A DNA stretch of 64,000 bases from Bathynomus jamesi (Eukaryota > Arthropoda > Malacostraca > Isopoda > Cirolanidae): contig JAJOZX010001871.1 of the NCBI GenBank assembly GCA_023014485.1, positions 113,501 through 177,500 of the forward strand. Reading direction: 5' to 3'. The stretch's first letter is position 1. Every line of letters starts with the position of its first letter. Positions 23,424 through 34,464 of the stretch are shown here, piece after piece. The notes under the pieces were generated by a model, which was not told the origin of the DNA, ran no database searches, and saw only the letters and a list, made by a program, of their open reading frames with translations. The position numbers and the translations under genes were made by a program.

Positions 23424-23764
23424 TTACCAGGCCATCAAGTTCATTGTGGAAGTGTATGCAGTCAGTTGGTTTGAGATCAAAAGGGATAGCAAGTTCCACA
23501 ATCAGCAGCTGTACATCTTCAACCTGATCCAGAGGATCAAGCAGCAGTCTGAAGAAATCCAGGGTGTTGCTTTCAAGAACCTGAAGTACAATGCTTTTGC
23601 CTTGCTGCCCGAGAATGTGCTGTACTCCATGATGAAGTCTGATGACTTGGATGTGAGAGAAGCTGCTCTCAAGAAAATTCTGTCCATCAGGTAAGCATTT
23701 ATTAATTTTAAAAAATGTGAAAAAAAATAATTTGATTATGGGGATTTATTTAATAAAAAAAAGG

Positions 23765-23903
23765 CCCGAGTTCTATAAATCCCCATAATCGAATTTTTTT
23801 TCACATTTTCTTATCCCCAATTCCCCCTTCCCCTCTGATAATGGAAATAATCTTACCTTCTTTCTGAAAAAAAATTCGATTATGGGGATTTATAGAACTC
23901 GGG
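23765..23903. mobile_element. Small inverted-repeat element in intron 3 of element B
   Basis: A 139-bp segment starts CCCGAGTTCTATAAATCCCC and ends with the near-exact complement. It has no coding potential. It lies inside the 312-bp intron 3, so splicing could in principle tolerate it. Confidence 0.7.
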
Positions 23904-24397
23904 TTTTTTTTTTAATTTAAGTTTAATTTAAATCAGCAATTCTGAGACTAATAGGGATTAAATCTTAAACTGGAATAAAAAAATTAATTATTATTCTTTC
24001 AGAAGTGGGAAGCCAGCCAAGAAGAGGCTGAAGAAGATCACAGCCATCAACATTGAAGCTACCCACTGGTCAGAACTAATCAACCTTTCTCAAAGTGGCA
24101 TCTGTGAACCTGCTCTCACCAGGAGCTTCAAGAAGCATTGCTGAATGGCACCAAGCTGGAGCTGCCTAATCTGCCTTCACATTCTCAGAGTGTTGAAAGG
24201 GCCGTGAAGCTGACATCTGAAGCTTCCCATACTGTTTATGGACTCGAATCAAGGCACAAACACATTCTGGTCAAAGCCCTAAGCCGCCAGATGAGGCCTT
24301 CCTTTGGTTCTAAGGGCTCTTACAGTGAAAATTATGATGATCTTGGGATCTAAATGTGTCTATTTGACTCTGTACATGTTTTTTTTACTTTTTTTTC

Positions 24398-24403
24398 AAT
24401 AAA
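24398..24403 (+). promoter_or_regulatory. Polyadenylation signal of element B
   Basis: AATAAA lies 45 bases after the TAA stop at 24351-24353. It supports 24353 as the gene's true 3' end. Confidence 0.6.
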
Positions 24404-24659
24404 ATTGTAACTTTTTTCAGGATTTTTTTATGAAAATAGCATGTTTTTTTTCGGCCGAAAATTGCGAAAATGCGGTATTTTTCGGTACGATTTTTTGACG
24501 ATTTTTGAAACGGTGTCCTCAAAAAACGGTTAAAGCTAGGGATCTGAAATGTTTTGTCAGTTATTATCATATTAAGCCCTGACTATCCCGACTAGTCCAA
24601 AGTCGATATCTAAAAATTGCGGAAAATCAACCTACCTTATATATATATATATATATATA

Positions 24660-25109
24660 TAGAGCCGATATAACTATTCTCTAGACAAATTACGACGAGA
24701 ATTATATTTAATAGATAGATAAATATACAATATAAAACAAAAGCATGTGCAGCAGACACGTACCTTATCACTCTAGCGATTAAGTTGACAATAAACATGA
24801 ATTCGGTAAACATTTTATGAGAAAGATCACTAGTTCAGCCCACACAAGCCTAGAACAAATGAAAGTATGTGTTTCTTTAAAAGTTTGACCAATAAAATAG
24901 CGGAGCCCAGGAACAAACCCTATGGCTTAATTGAATATTGGTCAGTCCAAAGTCTGACCACTCTGAATGCTTCCGAAGATCTTGTTATAGTTGACCGTCC
25001 TCTCTTGACAGTAGCTTAATATTGAATTACTTCTCGGGTTCATTTGAACATAGCACTTGGTAAATCATTTACACACAACTAAAACACAATTTTCTTTGTC
25101 TCTCCACGT

Positions 25110-25176
<67 letters not shown>

Positions 25177-25950
25177 GTGTTGGAGCAGCGGTAGCACTGA
25201 CGGTTTTGAGGAAATGTAGCGTAAGGACTAGGGCCCTACATTTTACCTGAATTCCAGCCGCAGATCGTTACTCGCTACTTTATAAGTGAATAAAGCCGTT
25301 TTTGTTCTTATAGTTTACAAGGTAATAATATTACTATAAATAAAACAATGAAAATTTAGGTTTGGGTCACTAACCAAGATGTGTCGGTGATTCGAAGTCC
25401 ACCCATGTTATCAACTGGAAAGGTGTATATTTAGTTTGATCAGCAACGAGGACCTGATGCGTTCGCATACCTGTAGTCAAACTTATTTTATTTAACTGTA
25501 AATAATTAAATGTGTATTTAAACGTTTTTATTATTTTTACTAGGGTGTGGTCAAAAAGCAGCATGAACTAATCCAGTTCTACTAGCAGCGCTTATTCCAA
25601 AGAATTGTGAATTGAATCAGTCCAATTTTTCACTCTCTCACCACTACAGAAATGTAACGAGATATTAGGTTCTTCCCCTCGCCTGCTTTATTCATATCTT
25701 ATTGTTCTATACAGTATACACCTTTTTACCCTCACACAGCTGCTCAGTAACTGAAAGCAATAACTTAACTACTGAATTTGTGGTTTACAGATATATACAT
25801 TGAAGCTAATTACTAATACTTGCAAAATTACACATACATATTGGTGAATTTTTACTCCAATTTTGATTGCTTTTCAAAAACAATGGTAGCACCGCTACAC
25901 TTCGGCACAAGAAGGTAACAAGGTAATGAGCACAACACTGTGTCTATATA
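24660..25950 (+). repeat. LIR2, left copy
   Basis: About 1.3 kb that recurs inverted at 31200-32490. Both copies carry a CA/TA microsatellite at matching places (25113-25178 here). No protein is recognised. The copies diverge at scattered positions and both end in TA runs, so this is an interspersed repeat present twice, not an assembly mirror. Confidence 0.8.
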
Positions 25951-26135
25951 TACATACATACATATATATATACATATATATATGTATATACAGGGTGTTT
26001 CAGGAGGAAAGGTCAATACTTCGGGAAGTGATAGTATCGGTCATTGTGAGAAAAAAAGTTCATATGAACATGTGTCTAATTCTGAATGGTGACGGAGATA
26101 GAGCTGTTTGAATTTACAAATACAAAAGCATTGTA

Positions 26136-27518
26136 AAGGGTGTCAGGAAATGATTGCCCCCCCACTGTACAGAAGAAACTGAAAGGAATAGAAAAAAAAC
26201 AGACAAAAACACGCGAAAGAGCGTTTAATTTTGAATAAAAAACACTTGTTTTAATATCTGGTGTTGCCCCCATTTGCAGCTCTGACGGCCATTAATCGAC
26301 GGGGGTATGATCCCAAAAGCGTTTCAAAGAGATCGGTATCATGACTCATTTCTTCAAGGACTTCGTTGATCTTTGCAGTCACAATTTCTGTTGAATACCG
26401 ATTCTGAATGGGTTGTTCCAGCATTAAGGACTCCACCCGATCCTTCATGATGGATCCGACATGTTCACAGACATTAAGATCGGGAGAATTGCCAGGCCAT
26501 TCATTATTTCCGAAAAAATCAATGTTATTGTCCTTAAGCAGTTGTTGAGTCGCAAGTGCTTTCATACAGGGGGCTTTGTCGTGAAGAAAGGTTGCCTGTT
26601 CAACATCCAAAACACACTCGGGGTCTTTCAAAAACGGAATTACATGTTGGGCTAAAATTACATTTCGAAAATAAGGCCCATCCCAACTGGTTCCTCTTGG
26701 TTTGATAACCCAGATGAGCTTCCGAATAGAGAACATAATGAAAACATCCACACATGCTGGATTTTTTACTATTTCTCGATATTTCTGGTCGTCTGGGACT
26801 TCATCAGGAGTTGTTGCCCAAACCCGATCATTCTGAAAATTTTGGTTTTCTGGAGACATAAACGAAGAATTCATCGCTGACAACCAAGTGAAGGAAATCG
26901 TCTTCCGTTCATTCCTCAAGATAATCACAAAACCATAGCCGATCTTCAATATTAAGATCACTCTTCCGTGGCTTAGCTATTTCATGCCAAGCACTCAAGC
27001 CTTGGCGAACTCGAAATTGATGCACAAGTTGCCGATTGACTATCTTACCACGACGGATAAGTATCTCTTTCGCTACCTCAGAGCAGCTCTTCTTTCGGCG
27101 CCGTGATGCAGCAAGCACAATGTTTTTCGATTCTTGAGATAATTTCTCCGGTCTTCCTCCTCGAAATTCTGTTTCACAATCTTCAGGATTCTTATTCCAA
27201 TTCCTTTTGACAAAGTCTTCTGATCTTTTTAATCTCTCAGCCACCCTGTGTCGAGTTATGAAAGTTGCACCAGCTTCCTTTGCTTCACGAAATGTGACAG
27301 CTCGAATGCGGTCAAGAACTCGCTTTTTCTCTGAATCGTTCAAAATAGATGATGCAATGGTTTCTGTGGGGAAAAAAATGGTAAGAATTAAAATCACAGG
27401 AATAGAATATAATGGTTTTTATTCAGATTTTAACGCTCTTTCAAGTGGTCTCGCCGGTTTTTATCTATCTCTTCTAGTTTTTGCTCTACAGGGGGGGCAA
27501 ACATTTCCTGACACCCCG
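26136..27518 (-). mobile_element. DD37E mariner-type element nested in the DD41D element
   Basis: The ends read AAGGGTGTCAGGAAATGATT and, complemented, CGGGGTGTCAGGAAATGTTT, with TA at 26134-26135 and 27519-27520. The transposase is broken by one frameshift. The DD41D sequence resumes directly on either side, so this insertion is the younger event. Confidence 0.85.
26251..27397 (-). pseudogene. DD37E transposase, frameshifted
   Basis: The upstream frame (26909-27397) holds the helix-turn-helix region, with HRVAERLKRSEDFVKRNWNK and FRGGRPEKLS. The downstream frame (26251-26961) holds the catalytic part. The second catalytic Asp is in FLHDKAP (codon 128) and the Glu in SPDLNVCEH (codon 166), so 37 residues separate them. 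The expected first Asp region reads SAMNSSF, without the Asp. With the frameshift near 26930 the gene is inactive. Confidence 0.82.
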
Positions 27519-27562
27519 TATATGGTAATCAAGAAAGAGAAACCAATTACTGTTTCTAACAT

Positions 27563-28714
27563 TTAATGTTTAAACATTGGCATTTTGAATGGTATCAGAT
27601 ACAGAAATGACAAATTTGTTACAGTTAAAAATACGTTTTCGAAAATCCCACCGTCAACCTCACTGCACTTTGCAACTCGTGTGCGAAGATCGCGTGTTGT
27701 TCGTCTGAGTTGATCTTGACGTTCCTTCATGCAGGCAGCAGCATCCAAAATGCGCGCGAGCAATTCATCTCGTGTATCCACCTTTCTTTTGTAAACTCGA
27801 CTTTTCATCCACCCCCACAAACAATAATCTAACGGAGAGAAGTCTGGAGACCTTGGTGGCCAGTGACTGGGACCACCGTGGCCGATCCATCGACCATGGA
27901 AAGTTTGATTTAGGTATTGCATCACCAGACGGGTAGAATGTGGAGGAGCTCCGTCATGCTGAAAGTACATACCAGCGCGTGTAGCCAAAGGAACATCCTC
28001 CAATAGTCCTGGCAATTCATTTTGCAAAAATTCTTGGTAACTTTGTCCTGTAGGACGATTCTCTAAAGTAACAGGGCCAATCAGCTGATCATCGATGATA
28101 CCGCACCACACATTGGGAGAGAAGCGATGTTGAAAATTTGTTTCCACAGTGGCATTTGGATTTTCGTCTGACCACCGATGAGAGTTACGAGTGTTGTTGA
28201 TACCGTCACGGGTGAAAGTAGCTTCATCGGTGAACAGTATTAATCGAAGCAATCGGCGATTAGCATTTACCCAATGACAAACTTCCAGTCGCATGGCAGT
28301 GTCTCCTGGTTGAAGGTGTTGTACACGCTTTACATGATATGGATGCAAGCCTTCCTCACGTAATGTTCGCCATACTCTTGTGTGTGGTACACCGATACGT
28401 GTAGAAATTCTTCGTGAGCTGGTAGTAGGACTACGCTCTACCAACTGAAGAATGTTTTCCACTTCATCCACATCTTGTTGACCTTCACGTTCAGATGAAA
28501 CATGAGCGCTGGGAAGTGTACCAATCTCACGCAATGTGTTGAAAACCCTGGTAAACACTCTTCGATCCGGAATTCTGCATTTCGGAAACCGTCGACAGTA
28601 TTCTACAACAGCAGCTGTTACACTTCCATCGCAAAAACCGTAGACATACACCATATCTGCATATTCGGCATGTGTGAAGGTGTGTGGCATTCTTAACACT
28701 GCTTCAAACACCAA
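27563..28714 (-). CDS. DD41D mariner transposase, open frame intact
   Basis: A 383-codon open frame. The N-terminus (residues 12-65) matches the helix-turn-helix found in DUF4817-type transposases ([20 protein letters not shown]). A second helix-turn-helix region lies near 86-130. Catalytic residues are Asp163 in [10 protein letters not shown], Asp254 in FQHDGAPPH and Asp296 in [10 protein letters not shown]. The spacing of 41 residues between the second and third defines DD41D. It would excise and paste the element at TA sites. The frame is intact, but a nested element now lies between the gene's 3' end and one terminal repeat, and activity is untested. Confidence 0.9.
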   Translation of the reverse strand: MVFEAVLRMPHTFTHAEYADMVYVYGFCDGSVTAAVVEYCRRFPKCRIPDRRVFTRVFNTLREIGTLPSAHVSSEREGQQDVDEVENILQLVERSPTTSSRRISTRIGVPHTRVWRTLREEGLHPYHVKRVQHLQPGDTAMRLEVCHWVNANRRLLRLILFTDEATFTRDGINNTRNSHRWSDENPNATVETNFQHRFSPNVWCGIIDDQLIGPVTLENRPTGQSYQEFLQNELPGLLEDVPLATRAGMYFQHDGAPPHSTRLVMQYLNQTFHGRWIGHGGPSHWPPRSPDFSPLDYCLWGWMKSRVYKRKVDTRDELLARILDAAACMKERQDQLRRTTRDLRTRVAKCSEVDGGIFENVFLTVTNLSFLYLIPFKMPMFKH

Positions 28715-28952
28715 ACAATGTCACTCACAACAGTCAGCTGTCGATTGGCTTATGTTACATGCTTATACAGCTTACATGGTTCAAGGTTATAGGGGAGGGA
28801 AGGGGAGGAAGAGCTGCGCGCGCGCATCAGATTCAAACAGCTCTATCTCCGTAAACATTCAGAATTAGACACATGTTCATATGAACTTTTTTCTCACAAT
28901 GACCGATACTATCACCTCCCGAAGTATTGACCTTTCCTCCTGAAACACCCTG

Positions 28953-28962
28953 TATATATATA

Positions 28963-29019
<57 letters not shown>

Positions 29020-29055
29020 GCAGACATGTAATATATAATATATATATATGAATAG
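28953..29055. repeat. TA microsatellite
   Basis: Simple TA repeats between the DD41D element and tRNA-like array 2. Confidence 0.9.
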
Positions 29056-29121
29056 AAACGACATAAGTATTAAGGAACGTTTCTGCACACGAGGAGGAGA
29101 GATAACGAAATAATGAAAAAT

Positions 29122-29198
29122 GAGGCGAACCGCCTGGGAATCGAACCCAGGGCCTTCCAATTGCCGGTCGGACGCTCTACCATTATGCTACGGACCTC
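29122..29198 (-). repeat. tRNA-like head, array 2
   Basis: The T-arm CTGGG/CCCAG is perfectly paired. The anticodon-type stem TCCGA/TTGGA closes the loop CCGGCAA, the same loop as in array 1. The acceptor stem is weak. Read as a tRNA-derived repeat, not a working tRNA. Confidence 0.6.
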
Positions 29199-29385
29199 AC
29201 TCAATCACAAATCGAAATTCTCCCAAATAGGGCAGAAACCAATGCCCTCAGAGAGCACCCTCGCAAATCGTGAATATGCGCAAATAACTGCAATGACCAC
29301 GCAGTATATAAATGAATAGAAACGACATAAGTATTAAGGAACGTTTCTGCACACGAGGAGGAGAGATAACGAAATAATGAAAAAT

Positions 29386-29462
29386 GAGGCGAACCGCCTG
29401 GGAATCGAACCCAGGGCCTTCCAATTGCCGGTCGGACGCTCTACCATTATGCTACGGACCTC
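29386..29462 (-). repeat. tRNA-like head, array 2
   Basis: This is identical to the head 264 bp upstream. It points to recent unequal exchange or gene conversion within the array. Confidence 0.6.
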
Positions 29463-29865
29463 ACTCAATCACAAATCGAAATTCTCCCAAATAGGGCAGA
29501 AACCAATGCCCTCAGAGAGCACCCTCGCAAATCGTGAATATGCGCAAATAACTGCAATGACCACGCAGTATATAAATGAATAGAAACGACATAAGTATTA
29601 AGGAACGTTTCTGCACACGAGGAGGAGAGATAACGAAATAATGAAAAATGAGGCGAACCGCCTGGGAATCGAACCCAGGGCCTTCCAATTGCCGGTCGGA
29701 CGCTCTACCATTCCGACCGGCAATTGGAAGGCCCTGGGTTCGATTCCCAGGCGGTTCGCCTCATTTTTCATTATTTCGTTATCTCTCCTCCTCGTGTGCA
29801 GAAACGTTCCTTAATACTTATGTCGTTTCTATTCATTTATATACTGCGTGGTCATTGCAGTTATT

Positions 29866-29880
29866 GCATATATATATATA

Positions 29881-29963
<83 letters not shown>

Positions 29964-29968
29964 TATAA
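29866..29968. repeat. TA microsatellite
   Basis: A long TA run after array 2. Open frames read through it are artefacts. Confidence 0.95.
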
Positions 29969-29984
29969 AATTAAGATTCTATCA

Positions 29985-31040
29985 CAGATTCGAGACAATT
30001 CGACACCAGGGCCAAACACATGGAGTGCTACATTTCCGAAGAAATGTAAAGAGAGTATTGCCAAACCGCTACACTTACTATGGAGGAAATCATTCGACAC
30101 GTAGCAAATTCCACTGTCATTAAAGAACGCAATCATTGTCCCATTATTCAAAGATGTTAACAGAGCAATACCCAAGAATTATCGGCCGGTGGCTCTCACT
30201 ACACAACTTATAAAATGCTTTGAACGTATAGTTAGAAGCGAAACTACCTACTATCTACAAGGAAAGAACTTATACAGTCCAAATCAATATGGTTTCAGGG
30301 CTGGAAGATCGTGGCTATCACAGCTATTAGACCACCAGGAGAAAATATTAGAAACACTGAGCCGAGGACAAAATATAGATGTAATATATACTAACTTTGC
30401 TAAAGCCTTTGATAAATGTAACCACGGAATTATAGCATATAAACTTAAGAATACGAGAATTATTATAAAGCTGGGAAGGTGGATATTTAATTTCTTGACG
30501 CAAAGAACACAAAGAGTGGGGGTAAATGGAGTCAAATCGGAAGTCTCGGAAGTAGAGAGCTCTGTCCCACAAGTGACAGTACTAGCGCCCTAGCTATTCA
30601 TAATGATGATTGCATATATTGATGCAGATATCAATGACAGTATTGTATAATTTTTTGCAGATGTCGTAAAGACATGCATGGAAATATTGAACGAAGGTGT
30701 CAGAAAGATTACAATACGCCATTGAAACATTGTTCCAGTGGGTAGAAGATAACAATATGAAGTTGAGTGAAGAAAAATTCCCACTTCTAAGATATGTTAA
30801 TAACAAGGAGCTACAGAAAAAAGGGTACAAAACTCAGCAAGCCAAACATATAACACCAAATCCATAAATCAGGGATTTTGGAGTAATAATGCCGTCGGTT
30901 ACCGAATTCAGAGAGCACTATAACAACAAAATTACAACGGCTAGAAAAACAATAGGCATAATCTGGAGGAGCTTCCCCAGCAGGAAAGAAAACATCATGC
31001 AGACCCCGGTGCTGACAAACGGTGCGTAGCACACCCAGAT
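29985..31040 (+). pseudogene. LINE reverse transcriptase remnant
   Basis: The best frame (30189-30593) has ALTTQLIKCFERIV, SPNQYGFRAGRS and an AKAFDKCNHGII block, typical of non-LTR reverse transcriptases. Just upstream, LKNAIIVPLFKD and KNYRPVALT blocks are readable in the same direction. Coding similarity fades after 30593 with stops and shifts. The clade is not certain (CR1- or Rex-like). Confidence 0.7.
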
Positions 31041-31112
31041 AGAATTCCTTTTGACCCGGTTAGGCTAGTTGCATACTGTTTATTATTTGCTCCTTCGTTG
31101 CTATTTCGTCAT

Positions 31113-31192
31113 ATATGGTGTAGAAGTGATAATACATTTTCAAAGCGTTACATGTAACGCCTTGAAAATGTATTATCACTTCCACACCATAT
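31113..31192. repeat. 80-bp near-perfect palindrome
   Basis: Arms of about 39 bp (ATATGGTGTAGAAGTGATAA and its complement) meet at a central ACAT. It sits between the LINE remnant and LIR2's right copy, next to a TA run. It may be a tiny MITE. Confidence 0.8.
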
Positions 31193-31199
31193 ATATATA

Positions 31200-31959
31200 T
31201 ATATACACATGACAGCGTTGTGCTCGTTACCTCCTTATGCCGACGTGTAGCGGTGCTACCGTTGTTTTTGAAAAGCAATCAAAATTGGAGTAAAAATTCA
31301 CCAATATGTATTTGTAATTTTGCAAGTATTAGTAATTAGCTTCACTGCATATATCAGTAAACCACAAATTCAGTAGCTAATTTGTTGCTTTCAGTTACTG
31401 AGCAGCTGTGTGAGAGTAAAAAGGTGTATACTGTATAGAACAATAAGATATGAATAAAGCAGGCGAGGGGGTGAAACTAATATCTCGTTACATTTTCTGT
31501 ATTGGTGAGAGAGTGAAAAATTGGACTGATTCAATTCACAATTCTTTGGAATAAGCGCTGCTAGTAGAATTGGACTATTTCATGTTGTTTTTGACCACAC
31601 CCTAATAAAAATAATAAAAACGGTTAAATACATAATTATTTACAGTTAAATAAAATAAGTTTGACTACAGGTATGCGAACGCATCAGGTCCTCGTTGCTG
31701 ATCAAACTAAATATACACCTTTTCAGTTGATAACATAGGTAGACTTCGAATCACCCACGTCTTGGTTAGTGACCCAAATCTAATATTTCATTGTTTTATT
31801 TATAGTAATATTATTACCTTGTAAACTATAAGAACAAAAATGGCTTTATTCACTTAAAAAGTAGCGAGTAACGATCTGCGGCTGGAATTCAGGTAAAATG
31901 TAGGGCCCTAGTCTTTACGCTACATTTCCTCAAAACCGTCAGTGCTACCGCTGCTCCAA

Positions 31960-32046
<87 letters not shown>

Positions 32047-32490
32047 TACGTGGAGAGAGAGAATTGTGTTGTAGTTGGGTGTAAATGATTTACCAAGTGC
32101 TATATTGAAATGAACCCGAGAAGTAATTCACTATTAAGCTACTGTCAAAAGAGGACAGTCAACTATAACAAGATCTTCGGAAGCGTTCAGAGTGGTCAGA
32201 CTTTGGACTGACCAATATTCAATTAAGCCATAGGGTTTGTTCCTAGGTTCCGCTATTTTATTGGTCAAACTTTTAAAGAAATACATACTTTCATTTGTTC
32301 TAGGGTTGTGTGAGCTGAACAAGTGATCATTCTCATAAAATGTTTACTGAATTCATGTTTATTGTCAACTTAATCGCGAGAGTGATAAGGTACGTGTGTC
32401 TGCTGCACATGCTTTTGTTTTATATTGTATATTTATCTATCTATTAAATATACTTCTCGTCGTAATTTGTTCAGAGAATAGTAGAATAGT
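31200..32490 (-). repeat. LIR2, right copy
   Basis: Inverted match to 24660-25950, including the TA/TG microsatellite at 31964-32043. No gene seen. Confidence 0.8.
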
Positions 32491-32492
32491 TA

Positions 32493-32497
<5 letters not shown>

Positions 32498-32574
<77 letters not shown>
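32498..32574. repeat. CT microsatellite
   Basis: An almost uninterrupted (CT)n run of about 77 bp, directly upstream of a CR1 fragment. Confidence 0.97.
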
Positions 32575-32576
<2 letters not shown>

Positions 32577-33199
32577 GAAGGAACAAGACTGAGAACGATC
32601 TTGAGAAGGACTTAGGAGTCTATATCAGCAACGATCTGAAACCGTCGAAGCACTGTGCAGAAGTTGAAAAGAGGGCCTTAAAAATATTAGGTTATATTAA
32701 AAGACAGTTCCAGTTTCGGAACAAGGGCACTGTAATGTCTCTTTATAAATCTCTAGTCAGACCTCAACTGGAATACTGTGCGCTGTTTTGGTCTCCATCC
32801 CTCAGGAATGACATAGAAAGGTTAGAAAGAGTACAAGCATGGGCCACAAAATTGATCCCTTCAATGAGAATGCAAAGCTACCAACGGAGATTGGAGCGCC
32901 TAAATCTGTTTAGCTTAGAGACGAGGAGGTTGCGGGGTCAGCTTATTCAAGTCTTCAAGATGCTCAATGGAATAGACAGGGTAGATTACAAAAACTTATT
33001 CTCACTTAATGCCAATCCGACAAGAAATAATGGGTTTAAACTGGAACTAAAGACATTTAGGACCTCTGTCTGCGGGAATTTCTTTTCCTATAAAATAGTT
33101 AATATCTGGAACCAACTTCCCTCAGAGGTTGTTTCCAGTCGAAGCGTAAATGTGTTTAAAAATAAGCTAGACAAAGTACTGAATACTCTCATAGTTTAA
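32575..33199 (+). pseudogene. CR1-like LINE, C-terminal reverse transcriptase fragment
   Basis: The frame carries [54 protein letters not shown] and LETRRLRGQLIQVFKMLNG, which are conserved C-terminal blocks of CR1 LINE proteins. The frame is open to its stop at 33199. The upstream open reading through the CT run is not real protein. About 330 bp after it resembles CR1 3' sequence without a gene. Confidence 0.85.
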
Positions 33200-33530
33200 G
33201 ACTAAAACATAATATAACTCTACAGGAGTTCGCTTGCACGGTGTCTCTGTAAGCATGCTAAATATAGAGCTATTTATATATTCTCCACTTTCCTGTAAAA
33301 TTTCCTTGGCTACTTTTCCAGGGTCAAGGTATTTTCCTCAACCTTTTTCCGTACCTGCCTCTGGCAGGGAGGGAGTGGAGGATTGGGAGAGAGCCTTCTA
33401 CTTTTCTATCCAGTTTTCTACTACTGCTAGGATAGTTGAAAGAAAAATAAACTTGTTTAATAACAGGAACCTCCCAGAGTGGACCGGAAGGTCTTTGAGG
33501 CTTCCTCTTTTCCTTCTAACTCGTTGACCA
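33200..33530 (+). other. CR1 3' untranslated-like segment
   Basis: This follows the stop of the CR1 fragment and precedes a second CR1 copy. No protein similarity was seen. Confidence 0.45.
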
Positions 33531-33531
33531 T

Positions 33532-34445
33532 TTGAATTCCTACAAGCTGCTTGGGGACTCCCAACATGGGTTTAGAAGGCATAGGTCGTGTCTCACCAAC
33601 TTGCTCGAGTTTTTGCACGTCATGTTGAGTGAGTATGATAAGAGTAGGGCGATTGATATACTTTATCTCGACTTTCAGAAAGCCTTTGATAAGGTACCTC
33701 ACTGCCGGCTAATGGCCAAACTCCGCGCGCTGGGTGTCGCTGGGGAAGTAGGTAGGTGGATTGAAAACTGCCTGAAGAATAGGCGGCAGAGGGTTGTAAT
33801 TAAAGGGGCTAGTTCGGGTTGGGCCTCGGTCACTAGCGGGGTTCCGCAAGATTCCGTTTTGGTGCCGCTGTTGTTTATCATTTACATAAATGATATAGAC
33901 GGTGGCATCGTCAGTCGGATCGCCAAATTCGCTGATGACACCAAGCTTGGGCCAATGTTGGGACGCCGGAGGCGATCGAGCAACTGCGTGCGGACCTAGG
34001 TAGGATAGGAAAGTGGTCCGAAAAATGGCAAATGCCATTTAACTTAGGTAAATGCAAGGTGATGCACATTGGCTACGCCAATCCCAGGTCGGACTACTCG
34101 ATGTTGGGGAGTAATATCGAGGCGACTGATTTGGAAAAGGACTTGGGTGTGCTAATTAGTAGCGACCTTAAGTTTACCAAAGAGTGCGTAGAGGTGGAAA
34201 AGAAAGCCGAGAAGCTGTTGGGTTATATCAGGAGGCAATTTCAGTTTTGGAACAAGGAGATTGTGCTCTCTCTGTACAATTCCCTGGTTCGGCCGCACCT
34301 GGAGTATGCTGTGCGGTTCTGGTCGCCCACCCTCAGGAAAGATATTGAGAGGCTGGAGCGAGTGCAGGTGAGGGCCACAAAGTTAATCCCTTCCGTTAGG
34401 CATGTGGGCTACAATCGACGCTTACATGCCCTGAACTTGTTTTCG
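33532..34445 (+). pseudogene. Second CR1-like LINE reverse transcriptase fragment
   Basis: Two frames: 33532-33999 with DSQHGFRRHRSCLTNLLEFL, DILYLDFQKAFDKVPH and SGVPQDSVLVPLLFIIYIND, then FADDTKLG, the catalytic turn. After a frameshift near 33970 the frame 34032-34440 has MPFNLGKCKVMHIG and the same C-terminal blocks as the copy at 32575. It is cut at about 34445 by a TA run. It belongs to the same clade as the other CR1 copies but is a different subfamily. Confidence 0.87.
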
Positions 34446-34464
34446 CTATATATATATATATATA

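Larger units (their letters stand above)
20486..24353 (+). pseudogene. Element B transposase gene, with introns
   Basis: Exon 1 starts at ATG 20486, just after an apparent 3' splice site at 20470-20471 that suggests an intron in the 5' leader. It ends at 20962. Intron 1 is 20963-21180, exon 2 21181-21417, intron 2 21418-21736. Exon 3 begins at 21737 and is broken by a frameshift near 21790 and by later stops. Intron 3 is 23691-24002 and exon 4 is 24003-24353. Exon 1 ends in a cysteine cluster (CTCKLPVRPC, CKKENCQTQHIICTC). Exon 3 has the block NTNTGLEGG, GCSLHQNELPFRA and HLDGSTK. Exon 4 has QSVERAVKLTSEAS. A 664-bp MITE interrupts exon 3. Introns begin GT and end AG throughout. Confidence 0.75.
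20077..24639 (+). mobile_element. Element B: intron-containing member of the A-E family
   Basis: The element starts TAGGGTAGGTTGATTTT at 20077 and ends with the complement of TAAGGTAGGTTGATTTT at 24639. It lies in a TA microsatellite, so its target duplication cannot be read. It is 4563 bp and holds a multi-exon gene, two nested repeats and a polyadenylation signal. Its inner ends differ in sequence from A, C, D and E, which makes it a separate subfamily. Confidence 0.8.
25991..28952 (-). mobile_element. DD41D mariner-type element, carrying a DD37E element
   Basis: Its ends are a long inverted repeat: 25991-26110 starts CAGGGTGTTTCAGGAGGAAA and 28835-28952 is the complement. TA sequences flank it, as expected for the IS630-Tc1-mariner group. 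The transposase is on the minus strand at 27563-28714. Between the left end and the gene lies a complete DD37E element (26136-27518). Confidence 0.9.
29056..29870. repeat. Palindromic tandem array of tRNA-like units (array 2)
   Basis: Two full units of exactly 264 bp repeat with no visible difference (heads at 29122-29198 and 29386-29462). A third is cut at 29711 and joined to an inverted piece. The right part (29713-29870) mirrors the left, giving a perfect hairpin whose loop is CGCTCTACCAT at 29702-29712. Heads carry an A-box-like TAGCATAATGGTAGAGC and B-box GGTTCGATTCC. The tails share elements with array 1, such as the TTTCGTT and GGGCATTGGTTTCTGC segments. Confidence 0.88.

Noticed and set aside
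29113..29583. Two identical 68-codon frames
   Set aside because: They overlap tRNA-like array units, and identity follows from the 264-bp repeat.
29056..29870. CRISPR-like array
   Set aside because: Units are 264 bp, with tRNA-like heads and no short repeats with unique spacers. This is also a eukaryotic sequence.
30284..30572. Minus-strand frames opposite the LINE remnant
   Set aside because: The plus-strand reverse transcriptase blocks explain this region, so these are shadows.
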